From NCBI GenBank assembly GCA_022712945.1, contig JAFLJP010000097.1, positions 1-54,170 on the forward strand: a stretch of 54,170 nt of DNA. Reading direction: 5' to 3'. Position 1 is the first letter of the stretch. Each line of letters begins with the position of its first letter. The DNA is from Gammaproteobacteria bacterium (GTDB lineage Bacteria; Pseudomonadota; Gammaproteobacteria; RBG-16-57-12). The position numbers were made by a program, and so were the translations under genes. The notes below the pieces were generated by a model. The model made no database searches, was not told the DNA's origin, and was given only the letters and a program-made list of their open reading frames with translations. Positions 25,412-35,913 of the stretch are shown piece by piece.

Positions 25412-26494
25412 TTAAAGTGCGGCGGTTAATGACTCAATAAAGGCTCTGTTCTCTTCGGGTTTGCCCACGGTCACCCGCAGACAATCACTCAGCAGGCCAC
25501 CATTGGCACTTAAATTCTTGATCAAGATACCTGATTGCTTGAGCTTATCAAAAATCTCGCCTCCACGCCCTTCCGGCACACGGAATAAAATAAAATTGGC
25601 CGCACTGGGGAAAACGTCCAGCACTGCCAGACCCTCAAGTGCCGAGATCAGCCGCGTTCGATCAGCCCGTATTGCGGCCGTTTGTTCAGCAAAAACCTCA
25701 GCGTGTTGCAGTGCAAAATCGGCACTCACCTGGGTTAGCACATTGATATTATAAGGGAGCCGTACTTTATCAATTTCCGCCAACCAGGCTGCTGGCCCTG
25801 CCAGTATTCCCAGGCGCAGACCGGCAAGACCCAATTTGGAGAGGGTTCGCATCACCAGTAGATTCGGGTAGTTGCCCAGCTCGCCCATAAAACTGTGATC
25901 AGCAAATGCGTGATAGGCTTCATCAACGATAACCAGACCATCCGCCGCGTCAAGAATAGCGCGCACATCCTGCTCTGAGAACAGGTTGCCGGTTGGATTA
26001 TTTGGATAGGCGAGAAAGATCAGTGCTGGCTGTTGTACTTCAATTGCCGCCAGCATCGCCGGCATATCCAGTGAGAAATCGCGCTTAAGCGGAACACCGA
26101 TGTAATCCATCGCCACAAGGTTGGCAATCAACCGGTACATCACAAACCCCGGTTCGGGGGCCATCACCGCACGACCGGGTGCAGCTACCGCCATGGCGAG
26201 CATCTGGATAATCTCATCCGAGCCATTACCCAGCACCACTGCCATGCCCTTAGGCACATCAAGTGTCTGTTTAAGGCGCTCACTTAGCGCTGTTGCCGCA
26301 GGATCTGGGTAACGGTTTACATCCGTCATTCCCAACGCCTGTTGCCACGCTTCACGCATTGCTGCGGGCCATGTATAGGGGTTTTCCATCGCATCCAGTT
26401 TTATCATGCCTGTGGCATCCGGTACATGATAAGCCTGAACCGCCCGAATTTCAGGGCGGATCCACTGTTTTATACTGTCATTTATAGAAGTCAT
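25412..26494 (-). CDS. hisC: Histidinol-phosphate aminotransferase
   Basis: HisC is a PLP-dependent class I aminotransferase that converts imidazole acetol phosphate to histidinol phosphate. The start region [12 protein letters not shown], the [14 protein letters not shown] segment, [22 protein letters not shown] and the PLP lysine region [14 protein letters not shown] are all present. The ATG at 26494 gives [11 protein letters not shown], 360 residues; upstream in-frame ATGs would add unconserved residues. It follows hisD by 54 bases. Confidence 0.95.
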   Translation of the reverse strand: MTSINDSIKQWIRPEIRAVQAYHVPDATGMIKLDAMENPYTWPAAMREAWQQALGMTDVNRYPDPAATALSERLKQTLDVPKGMAVVLGNGSDEIIQMLAMAVAAPGRAVMAPEPGFVMYRLIANLVAMDYIGVPLKRDFSLDMPAMLAAIEVQQPALIFLAYPNNPTGNLFSEQDVRAILDAADGLVIVDEAYHAFADHSFMGELGNYPNLLVMRTLSKLGLAGLRLGILAGPAAWLAEIDKVRLPYNINVLTQVSADFALQHAEVFAEQTAAIRADRTRLISALEGLAVLDVFPSAANFILFRVPEGRGGEIFDKLKQSGILIKNLSANGGLLSDCLRVTVGKPEENRAFIESLTAAL

Positions 26495-26548
26495 TACTAT
26501 CGGCATTTTTAAACAGCACACCCAGAGGGCCTGCTGTGGGTTGAGCGG

Positions 26549-27850
26549 CTAGTCCTTAATCCGGTATTCAGCAGAGCGGGCGTGAGCTGTCAGCCCCTCA
26601 CCGCGGGCAAAGATTGAGGCGGTCTTGCCCAGTTCAGAGGCACCTTCGGCTGAACACATAATCAAGCTTGAGCGCTTTTGGAAGTCGTAAACACCCAGTG
26701 GTGAGCTGAAACGAGCAGTGCGTGAAGTGGGTAGTACGTGGTTAGCCCCGGCACAATAATCTCCCAGTGCTTCTGCGGTATAGCGCCCCATAAAAATGGC
26801 ACCAGCATGGCGGATTTCCGGTAACAGTGCCTGTGGGTCATCCACCGAAAGCTCTAAATGCTCGGGGGCAATGGCGTTTGTTACCGTCATCGCCTGCGCC
26901 ATATCAGCCACATGAATCAGTGCGCCGCGTGCGGTCAATGAGCTACGAATGATCTCTTCACGTTCCATGGTAGGCAGCAGTTTTTCGATACTCGCCTGCA
27001 CCTGGTCAAGAAAATCGGCGTCGGGTGAGAGTAGAATTGATTGTGCATCTTCATCGTGCTCGGCTTGAGAGAAGAGATCCATCGCAATCCAGTCGGGATC
27101 AGTCTGGCCATCACACACCACCAGTATTTCTGATGGCCCAGCAATCATGTCGATACCCACCGCACCAAATACCATGCCCTTGGCCGTGGCCACATAGATA
27201 TTGCCTGGCCCGACCACCTTATCAACTTTTGGTACGGTTTCAGTGCCATAAGCGAGTGCGGCAATTGCCTGTGCACCACCAATGGTAAAAATACGATCAA
27301 CATCGGAGACTGCAGCAGCAGCTAACACCAGGTCATTCACAATACCGTCAGGAGTCGGAACTACCATAATCAACTCTTCGACCCCGGCAACCTTTGCCGG
27401 AATCGCATTCATCAGAACAGATGAAGGGTAAGCAGCCTTGCCGCCCGGCACATAAAGACCCACTCGATCCAGGGCGGTCACCTGCTGGCCCAGCATGGTC
27501 CCGTTCTCCTCGGTATAAGACCAGGATGCCTGTTTTTGACGCTGGTGATAATCACGAATCCGTTGTGCCGACAGTTTCAGTGCCGCTAACTGATCGGCAG
27601 GAATTTTATCCAGCGATGCGGTAATACGTGACATCGGAATTTCCAGCTCGGCCATCGAGGCGACACTCATTCGGTCGAAACGATTGGTAAACTCGACGAC
27701 GGCCTCATCACCGCGGTGACGCACGTCATGAATAATGTCTTTCACTGTGGTAAACACAGCATCATCTGACACGGATTCCCAAGCCAAAAGCGCTTCCAGT
27801 TCATCCCAGAACGTATCATCAGAGGCATTCAGGCGTTTAATATCAACCAT
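26549..27850 (-). CDS. hisD: Histidinol dehydrogenase
   Basis: HisD oxidises histidinol to histidine with two NAD and a zinc ion. The 433 residues carry [37 protein letters not shown], the [11 protein letters not shown] loop, [13 protein letters not shown] and the C-terminal [19 protein letters not shown]. The ATG at 27850 ([10 protein letters not shown]) with GAGAGAA upstream is preferred to a start at 27871. The 177-base spacing from hisG is unusual for this operon and contains a hairpin and a small frame. Confidence 0.95.
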   Translation of the reverse strand: MVDIKRLNASDDTFWDELEALLAWESVSDDAVFTTVKDIIHDVRHRGDEAVVEFTNRFDRMSVASMAELEIPMSRITASLDKIPADQLAALKLSAQRIRDYHQRQKQASWSYTEENGTMLGQQVTALDRVGLYVPGGKAAYPSSVLMNAIPAKVAGVEELIMVVPTPDGIVNDLVLAAAAVSDVDRIFTIGGAQAIAALAYGTETVPKVDKVVGPGNIYVATAKGMVFGAVGIDMIAGPSEILVVCDGQTDPDWIAMDLFSQAEHDEDAQSILLSPDADFLDQVQASIEKLLPTMEREEIIRSSLTARGALIHVADMAQAMTVTNAIAPEHLELSVDDPQALLPEIRHAGAIFMGRYTAEALGDYCAGANHVLPTSRTARFSSPLGVYDFQKRSSLIMCSAEGASELGKTASIFARGEGLTAHARSAEYRIKD

Positions 27851-27892
27851 CGCTATTCTCTCAATCGTCATTACAATAACTTACGGGCACTT

Positions 27893-27979
27893 TTAATAAT
27901 TGATCTTTTCCTCTGTGAGGGTGTTGGAAATAGCTTCAACATGCTCATTTATACCTATAAATTCCGTTTTTTCAGACAT
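27893..27979 (-). CDS. Candidate 28-residue peptide between hisG and hisD
   Basis: The minus strand has an ATG at 27979 with GGCGGAA just upstream and a frame encoding MSEKTEFIGINEHVEAISNT and eight more residues. It is acidic and has no histidine run, so it is not a classical his leader. The frame is short enough to arise by chance. Its place in the otherwise compact his operon and the ribosome site are the only support. Confidence 0.3.
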   Translation of the reverse strand: MSEKTEFIGINEHVEAISNTLTEEKINY

Positions 27980-28001
27980 TTCCGCCTACTCACAAAGTAA
28001 A

Positions 28002-28020
28002 ATCTCTAATGATTAGAGAT
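28002..28020 (-). other. Perfect palindrome just after hisG
   Basis: ATCTCTAAT and ATTAGAGAT form a 19-base perfect palindrome eight bases beyond the hisG stop. In the transcript it makes a nine-pair stem followed by TTTACTTT, a weak terminator or RNA-processing signal that could lower expression of hisD onwards relative to hisG. Confidence 0.4.
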
Positions 28021-28027
28021 GCCCTTG

Positions 28028-28663
28028 TTAGATTCGTTGTACCGCTTCAGAGAAGTGCTTGATCAGCGCCTGAATACGTGAATTTTTGGTTTTCATGGAT
28101 GCCTTGTTCACAATCAAGCGAGAGCTGATGTCCGCCATATGCTCCAACGGCTCAAGACCGTTGGCCCGCAGTGTATTACCGGTATCGACCACATCGACGA
28201 TGCGATCCGCCATGCCCACCAGAGGCGCAAGCTCCATCGAACCGTAGAGCTTGATAATATCAACCTGCTTGCCCTGCTCCGCGTAGTAACGTTTAGTACT
28301 GTTCACAAACTTGGTCGCTATCCGCATGCGGCGATTGGGTTCGGGTTGGCCCTTCGGCCCGGCTACCATCAACTTGCAACAGGCAATTTTCAAATCCAGA
28401 GGTTCATACACCCCTTCCCCACCGTGTTCCATCAGCACATCCTTACCGGTCACCCCCAAATCAGCGCCGCCGTATTGCACGTAGGTTGGCACATCGGATG
28501 CGCGCACAATGATCAATTTAATATCATCGTGATTGGTATCCAGAATCAGCTTGCGACTCGATTCTGGATCATCCATCGGCGTGATACCGGCGTGGGCCAG
28601 CAGCGGCAGAGTCTCCTTGAAGATGCGCCCCTTCGAAAGGGCAATAATCAGTTGTTCACTCAT
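28028..28663 (-). CDS. hisG: ATP phosphoribosyltransferase, short form
   Basis: HisG joins ATP and PRPP in the first, committed histidine step. The 211 residues contain [35 protein letters not shown] and the PRPP loop [19 protein letters not shown]. The C-terminal histidine-sensing domain of long HisG is absent, so this is the short form, which needs the HisZ regulatory subunit; no hisZ is in the window. It begins 15 bases after murA, so it may be read from the murA promoter. Confidence 0.96.
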   Translation of the reverse strand: MSEQLIIALSKGRIFKETLPLLAHAGITPMDDPESSRKLILDTNHDDIKLIIVRASDVPTYVQYGGADLGVTGKDVLMEHGGEGVYEPLDLKIACCKLMVAGPKGQPEPNRRMRIATKFVNSTKRYYAEQGKQVDIIKLYGSMELAPLVGMADRIVDVVDTGNTLRANGLEPLEHMADISSRLIVNKASMKTKNSRIQALIKHFSEAVQRI

Positions 28664-28678
28664 TTTTTCGGCAACCCT

Positions 28679-29971
<1,293 letters not shown>

Positions 29972-30157
29972 TCAGAGGCGATAACTGAACGCAAGAGCGT
30001 TGGATTCTACAAAAATTTCTATTGAGGCCTTTGCATGCAAAGATACCTTATTCAATTACCCATCATTACAATACAAAAACTATTGCAAGAAAAAGCAACA
30101 CACCGCCTAAAGCGAGCACACCAACTTAATCATAAGGAGGGAGAGAATTAACAGCCA

Positions 30158-30412
30158 TCAACCGACCTGAAGTTCATTCATTTTCTTCCACTCTTCAGGG
30201 GTATATGCTTTTATCGTTACCGCGTGAATATCACCGCTGGCAATCTGTTCTGATAGTGTTGCGTAGACCAACTTTTGTTCTTGCACCCTGCTCATGCCGT
30301 CAAACTGCGCGCTGACAATCGTCACACCAAAATTACAACCTTCACCACTCACCATCACCTCGGCACCAGGAAATTCCGCCAGTAACTGAGCCTGAACCTG
30401 TTCATTTTGCAT
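30158..30412 (-). CDS. ibaG: BolA family protein IbaG
   Basis: The 84-residue protein has the BolA fold of IbaG (YrbA): VMVSGEGCNFGVTIVSAQFDG with a cysteine, and IHAVTIKAYTPEEWKK with the histidine used to bind [2Fe-2S] with monothiol glutaredoxin. Its position between mlaB and murA is the same as in E. coli, which makes IbaG more likely than BolA. The ATG at 30412 is chosen; an ATG two codons earlier is also possible. Confidence 0.9.
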   Translation of the reverse strand: MQNEQVQAQLLAEFPGAEVMVSGEGCNFGVTIVSAQFDGMSRVQEQKLVYATLSEQIASGDIHAVTIKAYTPEEWKKMNELQVG

Positions 30413-30503
30413 AATCACGTCTCACGATGCTTTTAAGGCCAGCAAGGATACCTTAGGTCGCCCTTAATAAACCACCTTTTTACAGCTCCTGATTCCCGGA
30501 CAG

Positions 30504-30818
30504 TTATTCATTTTGATTCAATAATGGCAATCGCTGACCCAGATCACTCACTTCGATAATCGCCCACATCTGCTCAGGGATGTTGCTGAAAAAAAGGTGT
30601 GCATCTCGCTGCTTCGCCATACGCATCCACTCCACAAGCAGTGCCACACCGGCGGTATCGGAGTGAGCTACACCAGCAAGATCAATCTGCAATTCATCCT
30701 GTGATTTAAAATAACTCAGGCTCTCTGCCAACAGTGCACTGACGGATGAAAAAGTCAGCTCACCACTCACCTTCAATCCGCCATTTTCCTGCAATTCAAT
30801 TGTCGCCAATGCTGCCAT
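30504..30818 (-). CDS. mlaB: STAS domain protein MlaB
   Basis: MlaB is the cytoplasmic STAS subunit that stabilises the MlaFE transporter. The 104 residues fold as a STAS domain, with the loop LAGVAHSDTAGVALLVEWMR carrying the conserved serine and threonine. It shares one base with mlaC (30818), so it is co-translated. The product acts at the inner membrane on the MlaF ATPase. Confidence 0.88.
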   Translation of the reverse strand: MAALATIELQENGGLKVSGELTFSSVSALLAESLSYFKSQDELQIDLAGVAHSDTAGVALLVEWMRMAKQRDAHLFFSNIPEQMWAIIEVSDLGQRLPLLNQNE

Positions 30819-31417
30819 CAGTTTGCAGCAGTACGTGATGACAGTTTAGCCAACAGCCCATCAATCCCATTTTTACGAATTTCGCTGGAGAAGCTGGTAC
30901 GGTAGTTGGTTACAAGGCTAATGCCATCAATATTGACATCGTAAACCTTCCATTTACCCTCGATTTGATACATTTTGTAATTGATCGGAATCGGAAAACC
31001 ACTCTCTTGCGGCACCTCTGTATTCACCGTGACATCAACCGCATCGGCCTTGGCGCGTAGCGGTAGATAGTCCACCGTTTGACCCGCATTCTCCAGTAGT
31101 GCTTTGGCATAAGTACGCACCAATAGCTGGCGGAATTCGTGAACAAACTGCTGCCGCTGCGTTTGTTCGGCCTTGCGCCAATATTTCCCTAACACCCATT
31201 TTGACATTTTTTCAAAATCAAAATGAGGCAGAACAACCTCATCCACCAACGAAAAGAGCCTCTCAGGATTACTCTCCATTAGCGCCTGTTCCGACTGAAT
31301 TTTCTCCATAATAATATCAGTGGTCTGCTTTACCAATACATCCGGTGCAACCATTTCAGCGGCAGCTTGAGAAGAGGAGACCACCATGACCAGAGCAACT
31401 ACCCAATATCGCAACAT
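30818..31417 (-). CDS. mlaC: Periplasmic phospholipid shuttle MlaC
   Basis: MlaC carries phospholipids between the outer-membrane MlaA complex and the inner-membrane MlaFEDB complex. The 199 residues begin with a signal peptide (LRYWVVALVMVVSSSQAAA) and include VVLPHFDFEKMSKWVLGKYW and YDVNIDGISLVTNYRTSF, hallmarks of the Ttg2D/MlaC family. It follows the TolC-like gene with no spacing. An mlaA gene is not in the window. Confidence 0.93.
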   Translation of the reverse strand: MLRYWVVALVMVVSSSQAAAEMVAPDVLVKQTTDIIMEKIQSEQALMESNPERLFSLVDEVVLPHFDFEKMSKWVLGKYWRKAEQTQRQQFVHEFRQLLVRTYAKALLENAGQTVDYLPLRAKADAVDVTVNTEVPQESGFPIPINYKMYQIEGKWKVYDVNIDGISLVTNYRTSFSSEIRKNGIDGLLAKLSSRTAAN

Positions 31418-32776
31418 TTAACTCTCCCCACTCACAACTGATAGTTTTTTAACATATATATTGTATTCGTATACCGTCTGTAGATACAGACCATAGGCCA
31501 ACACGTAAGCTTGCAATGCAGTGATAACTTTATCGGCTTTTTCTAATCCTGCCTCAAAATCGGCATAACTGGAGACCATCCAGCGTCGTGCTTCACGAGC
31601 AGCCTGTTCCAGGGAGACAACCATCTCAAAATAGCCCTGGACCTGATGATAGCTCTCAGCAACCTGAAAAGGAATTCCCTGACGAGCAAAAGCGGCAAGC
31701 GACAGTGTCGCATCAAGCTCAGCCTGCGCCCTGGCCTCTCTCGCAGGCTGTGCACCGTAAGAGAATGTCCACTGCAAGCCCAATACGGGTGTTGCCGCTT
31801 CGTAATTAAACGGGTCATAAATGTGAGGATTATTGAGTTGATCCCGACCTGGCGAGTAAGCCGCACCGGCAATGATACCCGCATAGATATTTGGCTTACC
31901 CTCTGACTTCTTCGCCTCAACCAACGCTCTTCTCACTTTCAGACCCGCCTCCACCTGCCCCATTTCAGGACGTCGTTCAAGAGCCTGCTGTTGTAATTCA
32001 GGAAGCAGCAACACCGGCTTTGGTAGTGGACGAATACGCCCCTCAAGCAATGTCAAGGAGTCACCATCAGGCCACTGCGTTAGTGTTCTCAAACCCGTCA
32101 TTGCCACCTTTTCCAGCGCGCTCGCCTTGGCAAAATAGCTTTGTGCCAATGCTTGTCCGGCTTTAAGTGCGTGGAGATCCGACTGTTTAACGTCACCACT
32201 CTCCTCCTCAAGCCAAGTTTCAACTAACTGGCTGGCACTCTGCAGGCGATTACGGGCATCCAGCATCAGCTTGCGTGTATCGCGAGCAGCCAGATAACCG
32301 TAATAGGCTTTACTGACATCCAGCGTTGTTTGGCCTCGCTGGATCGCAACATCCCCCTGTTTCAGGGCAATATTACCCTCAGCAGCCAGCTCATAATTTT
32401 CAATTTTACCAAAAGTGTAGAGTGGCTTAATCAAGCTGAGCTGCAAATTAAACCAAGGCGTTATACCGTCAATATCGCGGTTATCTCCCCTTGATACACA
32501 GCCACCACTGCAACCAGTGCCATCCTCACCATAGAGACCACCATCAACCCGGGGAGTCAGCCCGACAAAACTATTCAAGCTGATGAGCAGATCATCGCTA
32601 CCACTCGCCTCATCTTTCCGTGCACGTGCAGCGGTCACATAATGTTCACGCTCTTTGATTCGATTATCGGTACTGAGCGCCCGCTCAAGTACCTGATCAA
32701 AATCAAGTGATTCGGAAACCGCCGGACTGGCGGTTAACAACAAAACAAAACTGGATAAAAAAAACAGCGGCCTCAT
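31418..32776 (-). CDS. TolC-like outer membrane efflux family protein
   Basis: The 452-residue protein starts with a signal peptide (FFLSSFVLLLTASPAVSES) and then shows the two-fold helical repeats of the outer membrane efflux family, with DFDQVLERALSTDNRIKE, LQLSLIKPLYTFGKIENYEL and VLGLQWTFSYGAQPAREARA. Real TolC proteins form trimeric channels from outer membrane to periplasm. It overlaps mlaD by four bases and abuts mlaC, so it is a true member of this operon, in the place where some proteobacteria encode MlaA. A role as outer-membrane partner for lipid transport is a reasonable inference, otherwise export of another substrate. Confidence 0.8.
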   Translation of the reverse strand: MRPLFFLSSFVLLLTASPAVSESLDFDQVLERALSTDNRIKEREHYVTAARARKDEASGSDDLLISLNSFVGLTPRVDGGLYGEDGTGCSGGCVSRGDNRDIDGITPWFNLQLSLIKPLYTFGKIENYELAAEGNIALKQGDVAIQRGQTTLDVSKAYYGYLAARDTRKLMLDARNRLQSASQLVETWLEEESGDVKQSDLHALKAGQALAQSYFAKASALEKVAMTGLRTLTQWPDGDSLTLLEGRIRPLPKPVLLLPELQQQALERRPEMGQVEAGLKVRRALVEAKKSEGKPNIYAGIIAGAAYSPGRDQLNNPHIYDPFNYEAATPVLGLQWTFSYGAQPAREARAQAELDATLSLAAFARQGIPFQVAESYHQVQGYFEMVVSLEQAAREARRWMVSSYADFEAGLEKADKVITALQAYVLAYGLYLQTVYEYNIYVKKLSVVSGES

Positions 32777-33237
32777 TCATCTGCCTTACTGAATAGAAAT
32801 TGCCCAATCAACTGCTCTAAAATCACCGCAGACTGCACCAGCCTGATTTCATCGCCATCCTTTAAAAAGTCATCACTACCACCGGGTTCCAGGCTGACAT
32901 ACTGCTCACCCAAAAGTCCCGATGTAAAAATACTCGCCGAGGTATCTTCGGGAAAGGCGTTGTATTTGTTATCAATCAACAGCGTTACCCGCGCCTCATA
33001 ATTTTCCATATCGTAACGAATCGCATCAACTCGCCCCACCTTAACCCCGGAAACAGAGACCGGAGAGCGCACTTTCAGCCCGCCAACATTCTCGAAGCGG
33101 GCTTCGACAACATAGCCCTCATCAACCGAAAATTTATTTAAACTACTCACTTTCATTGAGAGAAAAAACAGCGCCACCATACCGGCTACCACAAACAGTC
33201 CAACCCAAATTTCCAGCGTTCTTTTCTGCATATCCAT
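32773..33237 (-). CDS. mlaD: MCE-domain lipid-binding protein MlaD
   Basis: MlaD is the inner-membrane-anchored hexameric MCE protein that receives lipids from or passes them to MlaC. The 154 residues have one N-terminal membrane helix (IWVGLFVVAGMVALFFLSM) followed by the MCE domain with FENVGGLKVRSPVSVSGVKVG and SGLLGEQYVSLEPGG. It shares one base with mlaE and overlaps the TolC-like gene by four bases. Confidence 0.95.
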   Translation of the reverse strand: MDMQKRTLEIWVGLFVVAGMVALFFLSMKVSSLNKFSVDEGYVVEARFENVGGLKVRSPVSVSGVKVGRVDAIRYDMENYEARVTLLIDNKYNAFPEDTSASIFTSGLLGEQYVSLEPGGSDDFLKDGDEIRLVQSAVILEQLIGQFLFSKADE

Positions 33238-34016
33238 TACTCTCCAAACATCAATGCGGTCAGCATAAAATCAAGCCCGAGTACAGCCAGTGCCGAGTGC
33301 ACCACGGTGCGTGTGGTTGCCCGACTCACGCCTTCAGAGGTTGGCGTTGCATCATACCCCTCATAAACAGCAATCCAACTCACCACAACACCAAAAACAA
33401 TGCTTTTAATCACACCATTTAAAATATCTTCTCCCAGATCAACCCGTGGCTGCATCTGAGACCAAAAAGCCCCGGCGTCGATACCCAACAAACCGACGCC
33501 AACAATATAACCACCGATAACCCCTATCGCACTAAAGATAGCAGCCAACAACGGCATTGAAATAACCCCAGCCCAAAAGCGAGGGGCTACAATGCGCTTA
33601 ATCGGATCAACCGCCATCATCTCCATGCCAGAGAGCTGCTCAGTGGCTTTCATCAAGCCTATTTCAGCGGTTAACGCCGAACCGGCTCGCCCGGCAAACA
33701 GGAGCGCTGTCACCACTGGCCCTAGCTCCCTGACTAGTGAAAGCGCCACCATCACTCCAAGTGACTCTTCGGCACCAAAATCGATCAGGGTATTGTAGCC
33801 TTGCAGACCCAGTACCATACCAACAAATAATCCAGAAACAAATATGATCAAAAAGGAGAGCACACCAATCGAAAAAAGCTGCTGGGTTAACAGTGGAAAG
33901 CGCAGCAAAACCGTTGGCAGTGCCGTCAATAACTGAAGAAAAAACAGGTGTCCACGCCCCAGACGTTCGAGCGAAGAGATGGTCGAACGACCCAGTTGTT
34001 GAACCTTATTTAACAT
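33237..34016 (-). CDS. mlaE: Lipid ABC transporter permease MlaE
   Basis: The 259-residue integral membrane permease carries the family signature [16 protein letters not shown] and [20 protein letters not shown], then [20 protein letters not shown] for coupling to the ATPase. It forms the membrane part of the MlaFEDB phospholipid transporter. Its start overlaps the end of mlaF by eleven bases, showing tight coupling. Confidence 0.96.
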   Translation of the reverse strand: MLNKVQQLGRSTISSLERLGRGHLFFLQLLTALPTVLLRFPLLTQQLFSIGVLSFLIIFVSGLFVGMVLGLQGYNTLIDFGAEESLGVMVALSLVRELGPVVTALLFAGRAGSALTAEIGLMKATEQLSGMEMMAVDPIKRIVAPRFWAGVISMPLLAAIFSAIGVIGGYIVGVGLLGIDAGAFWSQMQPRVDLGEDILNGVIKSIVFGVVVSWIAVYEGYDATPTSEGVSRATTRTVVHSALAVLGLDFMLTALMFGE

Positions 34017-34833
34017 CTCTCTTCTCCGTTAACAGATCATCGAGATAATTACCGGCTGCAAAATGAAATGGCACCGGGCCATCAGGCTCGCCATTCAAAA
34101 ACTGAGCCACCCACGGAGAGGCCGATTGCTTCAACTGCTCAGGGGAGCCATGTTCAACAACCTTGCCATCAGAGATCAGGTAGATGTGATCCGCTATCGC
34201 TGTCGCTTCAGCCACATCATGACTCACTACAATACTCGTCAGCCCCATGGCATCATTGAGCTTTCGAATCAGTGAAACCAGCACCCCCATCGAGATCGGA
34301 TCCTGGCCGGTAAAGGGTTCATCATACATAATCATCATCGGATCCAGTGCAATCGCCCTCGCCATCGCGACTCGTCTCGCCATGCCGCCTGACAACTCAC
34401 TTGGCATTAAATCTCTCGCACCACGCAGGCCAACCGCCTCCAGCTTCATCAACACCAAATTGCGAATCATCGACTCAGAGAGCTTGGTGTGTTCTCGCAG
34501 AGGGAAAGCCACATTTTCATGCACCGTTATATCCGTCAACAACGCTCCGCTTTGGAATAACATGCCCATGCGCTTGCGCAATTGATAGAGCGCACGGCGG
34601 GAGAGTGTTGTCACCTCTTGTCCATCAATACAGATCGTACCGGCATCAGGGCGCAACTGCCCACCAATCAGGCGCAGTAGCGTTGTTTTTCCGGTGCCAC
34701 TCGGCCCCATAATGACAGTGACTTTTCCCCGTGCAACATCCAGATCAACGTTATCGAAAATAGCTCTATCGCCACGATAAAAAGTCAGCCCTCGAATTTC
34801 GATTAGTGGAGCTGTTGAATTACTCATACCCAT
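34006..34833 (-). CDS. mlaF: Lipid ABC transporter ATPase MlaF
   Basis: MlaF powers the Mla phospholipid pathway. The 275 residues contain Walker [13 protein letters not shown], the signature [18 protein letters not shown], Walker [14 protein letters not shown] and the switch histidine VVSHDVAEA. It is the first gene of mlaFED-tolC-like-mlaCB. A MITE-like element starts 23 bases upstream (34856), so any promoter must lie in or beyond that element. A second ATG at 34827 is equally plausible as start. Confidence 0.96.
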   Translation of the reverse strand: MGMSNSTAPLIEIRGLTFYRGDRAIFDNVDLDVARGKVTVIMGPSGTGKTTLLRLIGGQLRPDAGTICIDGQEVTTLSRRALYQLRKRMGMLFQSGALLTDITVHENVAFPLREHTKLSESMIRNLVLMKLEAVGLRGARDLMPSELSGGMARRVAMARAIALDPMMIMYDEPFTGQDPISMGVLVSLIRKLNDAMGLTSIVVSHDVAEATAIADHIYLISDGKVVEHGSPEQLKQSASPWVAQFLNGEPDGPVPFHFAAGNYLDDLLTEKRDVK

Positions 34834-34855
34834 TCAATATTAATCTTCATTAGTT

Positions 34856-35016
34856 AGGGAACCTCTGAACAAGTCATGATTATTTATGCTGGCTGAAATC
34901 GCCATCATCTGTCCCGAAAATCGCACCAATAGAGCAACTATTACTGCGCATTTCGACACAGATGAGAACAATTTCTGCTCAGCCTAATTCTAACCAGACT
35001 TATTCAGAACTTCCTT
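34856..35016. mobile_element. MITE-like element, AGGGAACCTCTGAACAAGTC termini, copy A
   Basis: The element opens AGGGAACCTCTGAACAAGTC and ends GACTTATTCAGAACTTCCTT, an imperfect 20-base inverted repeat. Its core, 34891-34984, matches the reverse complement of 35654-35744. Related ends occur near 50985 and 52982. The rest of the gap 35017-35300 contains no gene; a Pho-box-like CTGTAATACTTTTGTAAC is at 35181-35198. Confidence 0.65.
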
Positions 35017-35180
35017 AGGGAACATTGCTTCCATTTTTATAAACGATCAATGGTAGACGAAAGACTACACCATCACACGCAACAGTGAAATCCCCTGATT
35101 AACCCAAACAAAACCAGAGGGTATACCAAGCGAAATTATGAGTATATTAGGGGAGTGATGAAAAAATTGTTATTACTTTT

Positions 35181-35198
35181 CTGTAATACTTTTGTAAC
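35181..35198 (+). promoter_or_regulatory. Pho-box-like direct repeat (weak)
   Basis: CTGTAATACTTTTGTAAC resembles the PhoB box, two CTGTMAT-type half sites 11 bases apart, with several mismatches. No phosphate-regulated gene is nearby, so this could be chance. Confidence 0.2.
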
Positions 35199-35300
35199 AG
35201 AATGAGTCAGGGACTCAAGAATGCCATATCAGCCATGACAGAGAGTAGGCACGAAATAATGATAGGAAGAAGATAAACAAACGGAGCGGTTGTGAAAAAG

Positions 35301-35462
35301 TTAATGACGCTGCTGAACCTGACCCCACCCTTGAGTCGTGACGGTATAGCTTGCTTGTACCTGTACCTCAGAAACAGCACGACCACCCTGCAAAAACATG
35401 GTCACTACCACACTGGCTAACAGGATAATCACCAAAACAGGCACCATATCTGACTTACGCAT
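35301..35462 (-). CDS. Small single-helix membrane protein (53 residues)
   Basis: On the minus strand an ideal AGGAGG stands a few bases before the ATG at 35462. The frame reads MRKSDMVPVLVIILLASVVV, then a soluble part rich in Val and Gln ending WGQVQQRH. It has one clear membrane helix and a periplasmic or cytoplasmic tail of about 28 residues. I recognise no family. The strong ribosome site and typical membrane-protein composition make it a good candidate for an overlooked gene. Confidence 0.6.
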   Translation of the reverse strand: MRKSDMVPVLVIILLASVVVTMFLQGGRAVSEVQVQASYTVTTQGWGQVQQRH

Positions 35463-35622
35463 TTCATACCTCCTTTCAATTTCAGCAACAAATTAACTAC
35501 AATACAGCGAAAGTCTAACCAAATTTTAACTTATATTCTGAGGCACTGCTCACAAATAAAAAACACCCGACAAACTCAACCCCGAAGCAGATTGAAACAA
35601 CTAATGTCTCAAGCACTGCACC

Positions 35623-35780
35623 TTAAGGGATGTAGAAGAGCTGGTTGAATTTGGGCTGAGCGAAAATTGTGCTCATCTGTGTCGAAATGCGCAGTAATCG
35701 CCCTATCGGTACAATTTTCAGGACAGATGAAGGCAATTTCAGCCAACAGAAAACAGCCATGACGTTCGGAGATTCCTTGA
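35623..35780. mobile_element. MITE-like element, copy B with a composite left end
   Basis: The core 35654-35744 matches copy A (34891-34984) in inverted orientation, and the right end CATGACGTTCGGAGATTCCT resembles the copy A terminus. The left end instead reads TTAAGGGATGTAGAAG, the terminus of a different family (see 164-281), so this copy looks chimeric. The surrounding gap 35463-35913 otherwise holds only the promoter region of the gene at 35914. Confidence 0.55.
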
Positions 35781-35913
35781 ATAACCACAAAACAGTGGTT
35801 ATTTGGCCGTTTTTCAAACAAATATACCCATTTTTTAGTGATAAAAGTACGAAAAACAGCTCGTTTGATGTACAATCGCCGCTCGATAAACCCCCCCTAG
35901 GAGACAGACTATA

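Noticed and set aside
30029..30042. CTTTGCATGCAAAG perfect palindrome upstream of murA
   Set aside because: A 14-base palindrome may occur by chance; no second copy or known regulator site supports a function.
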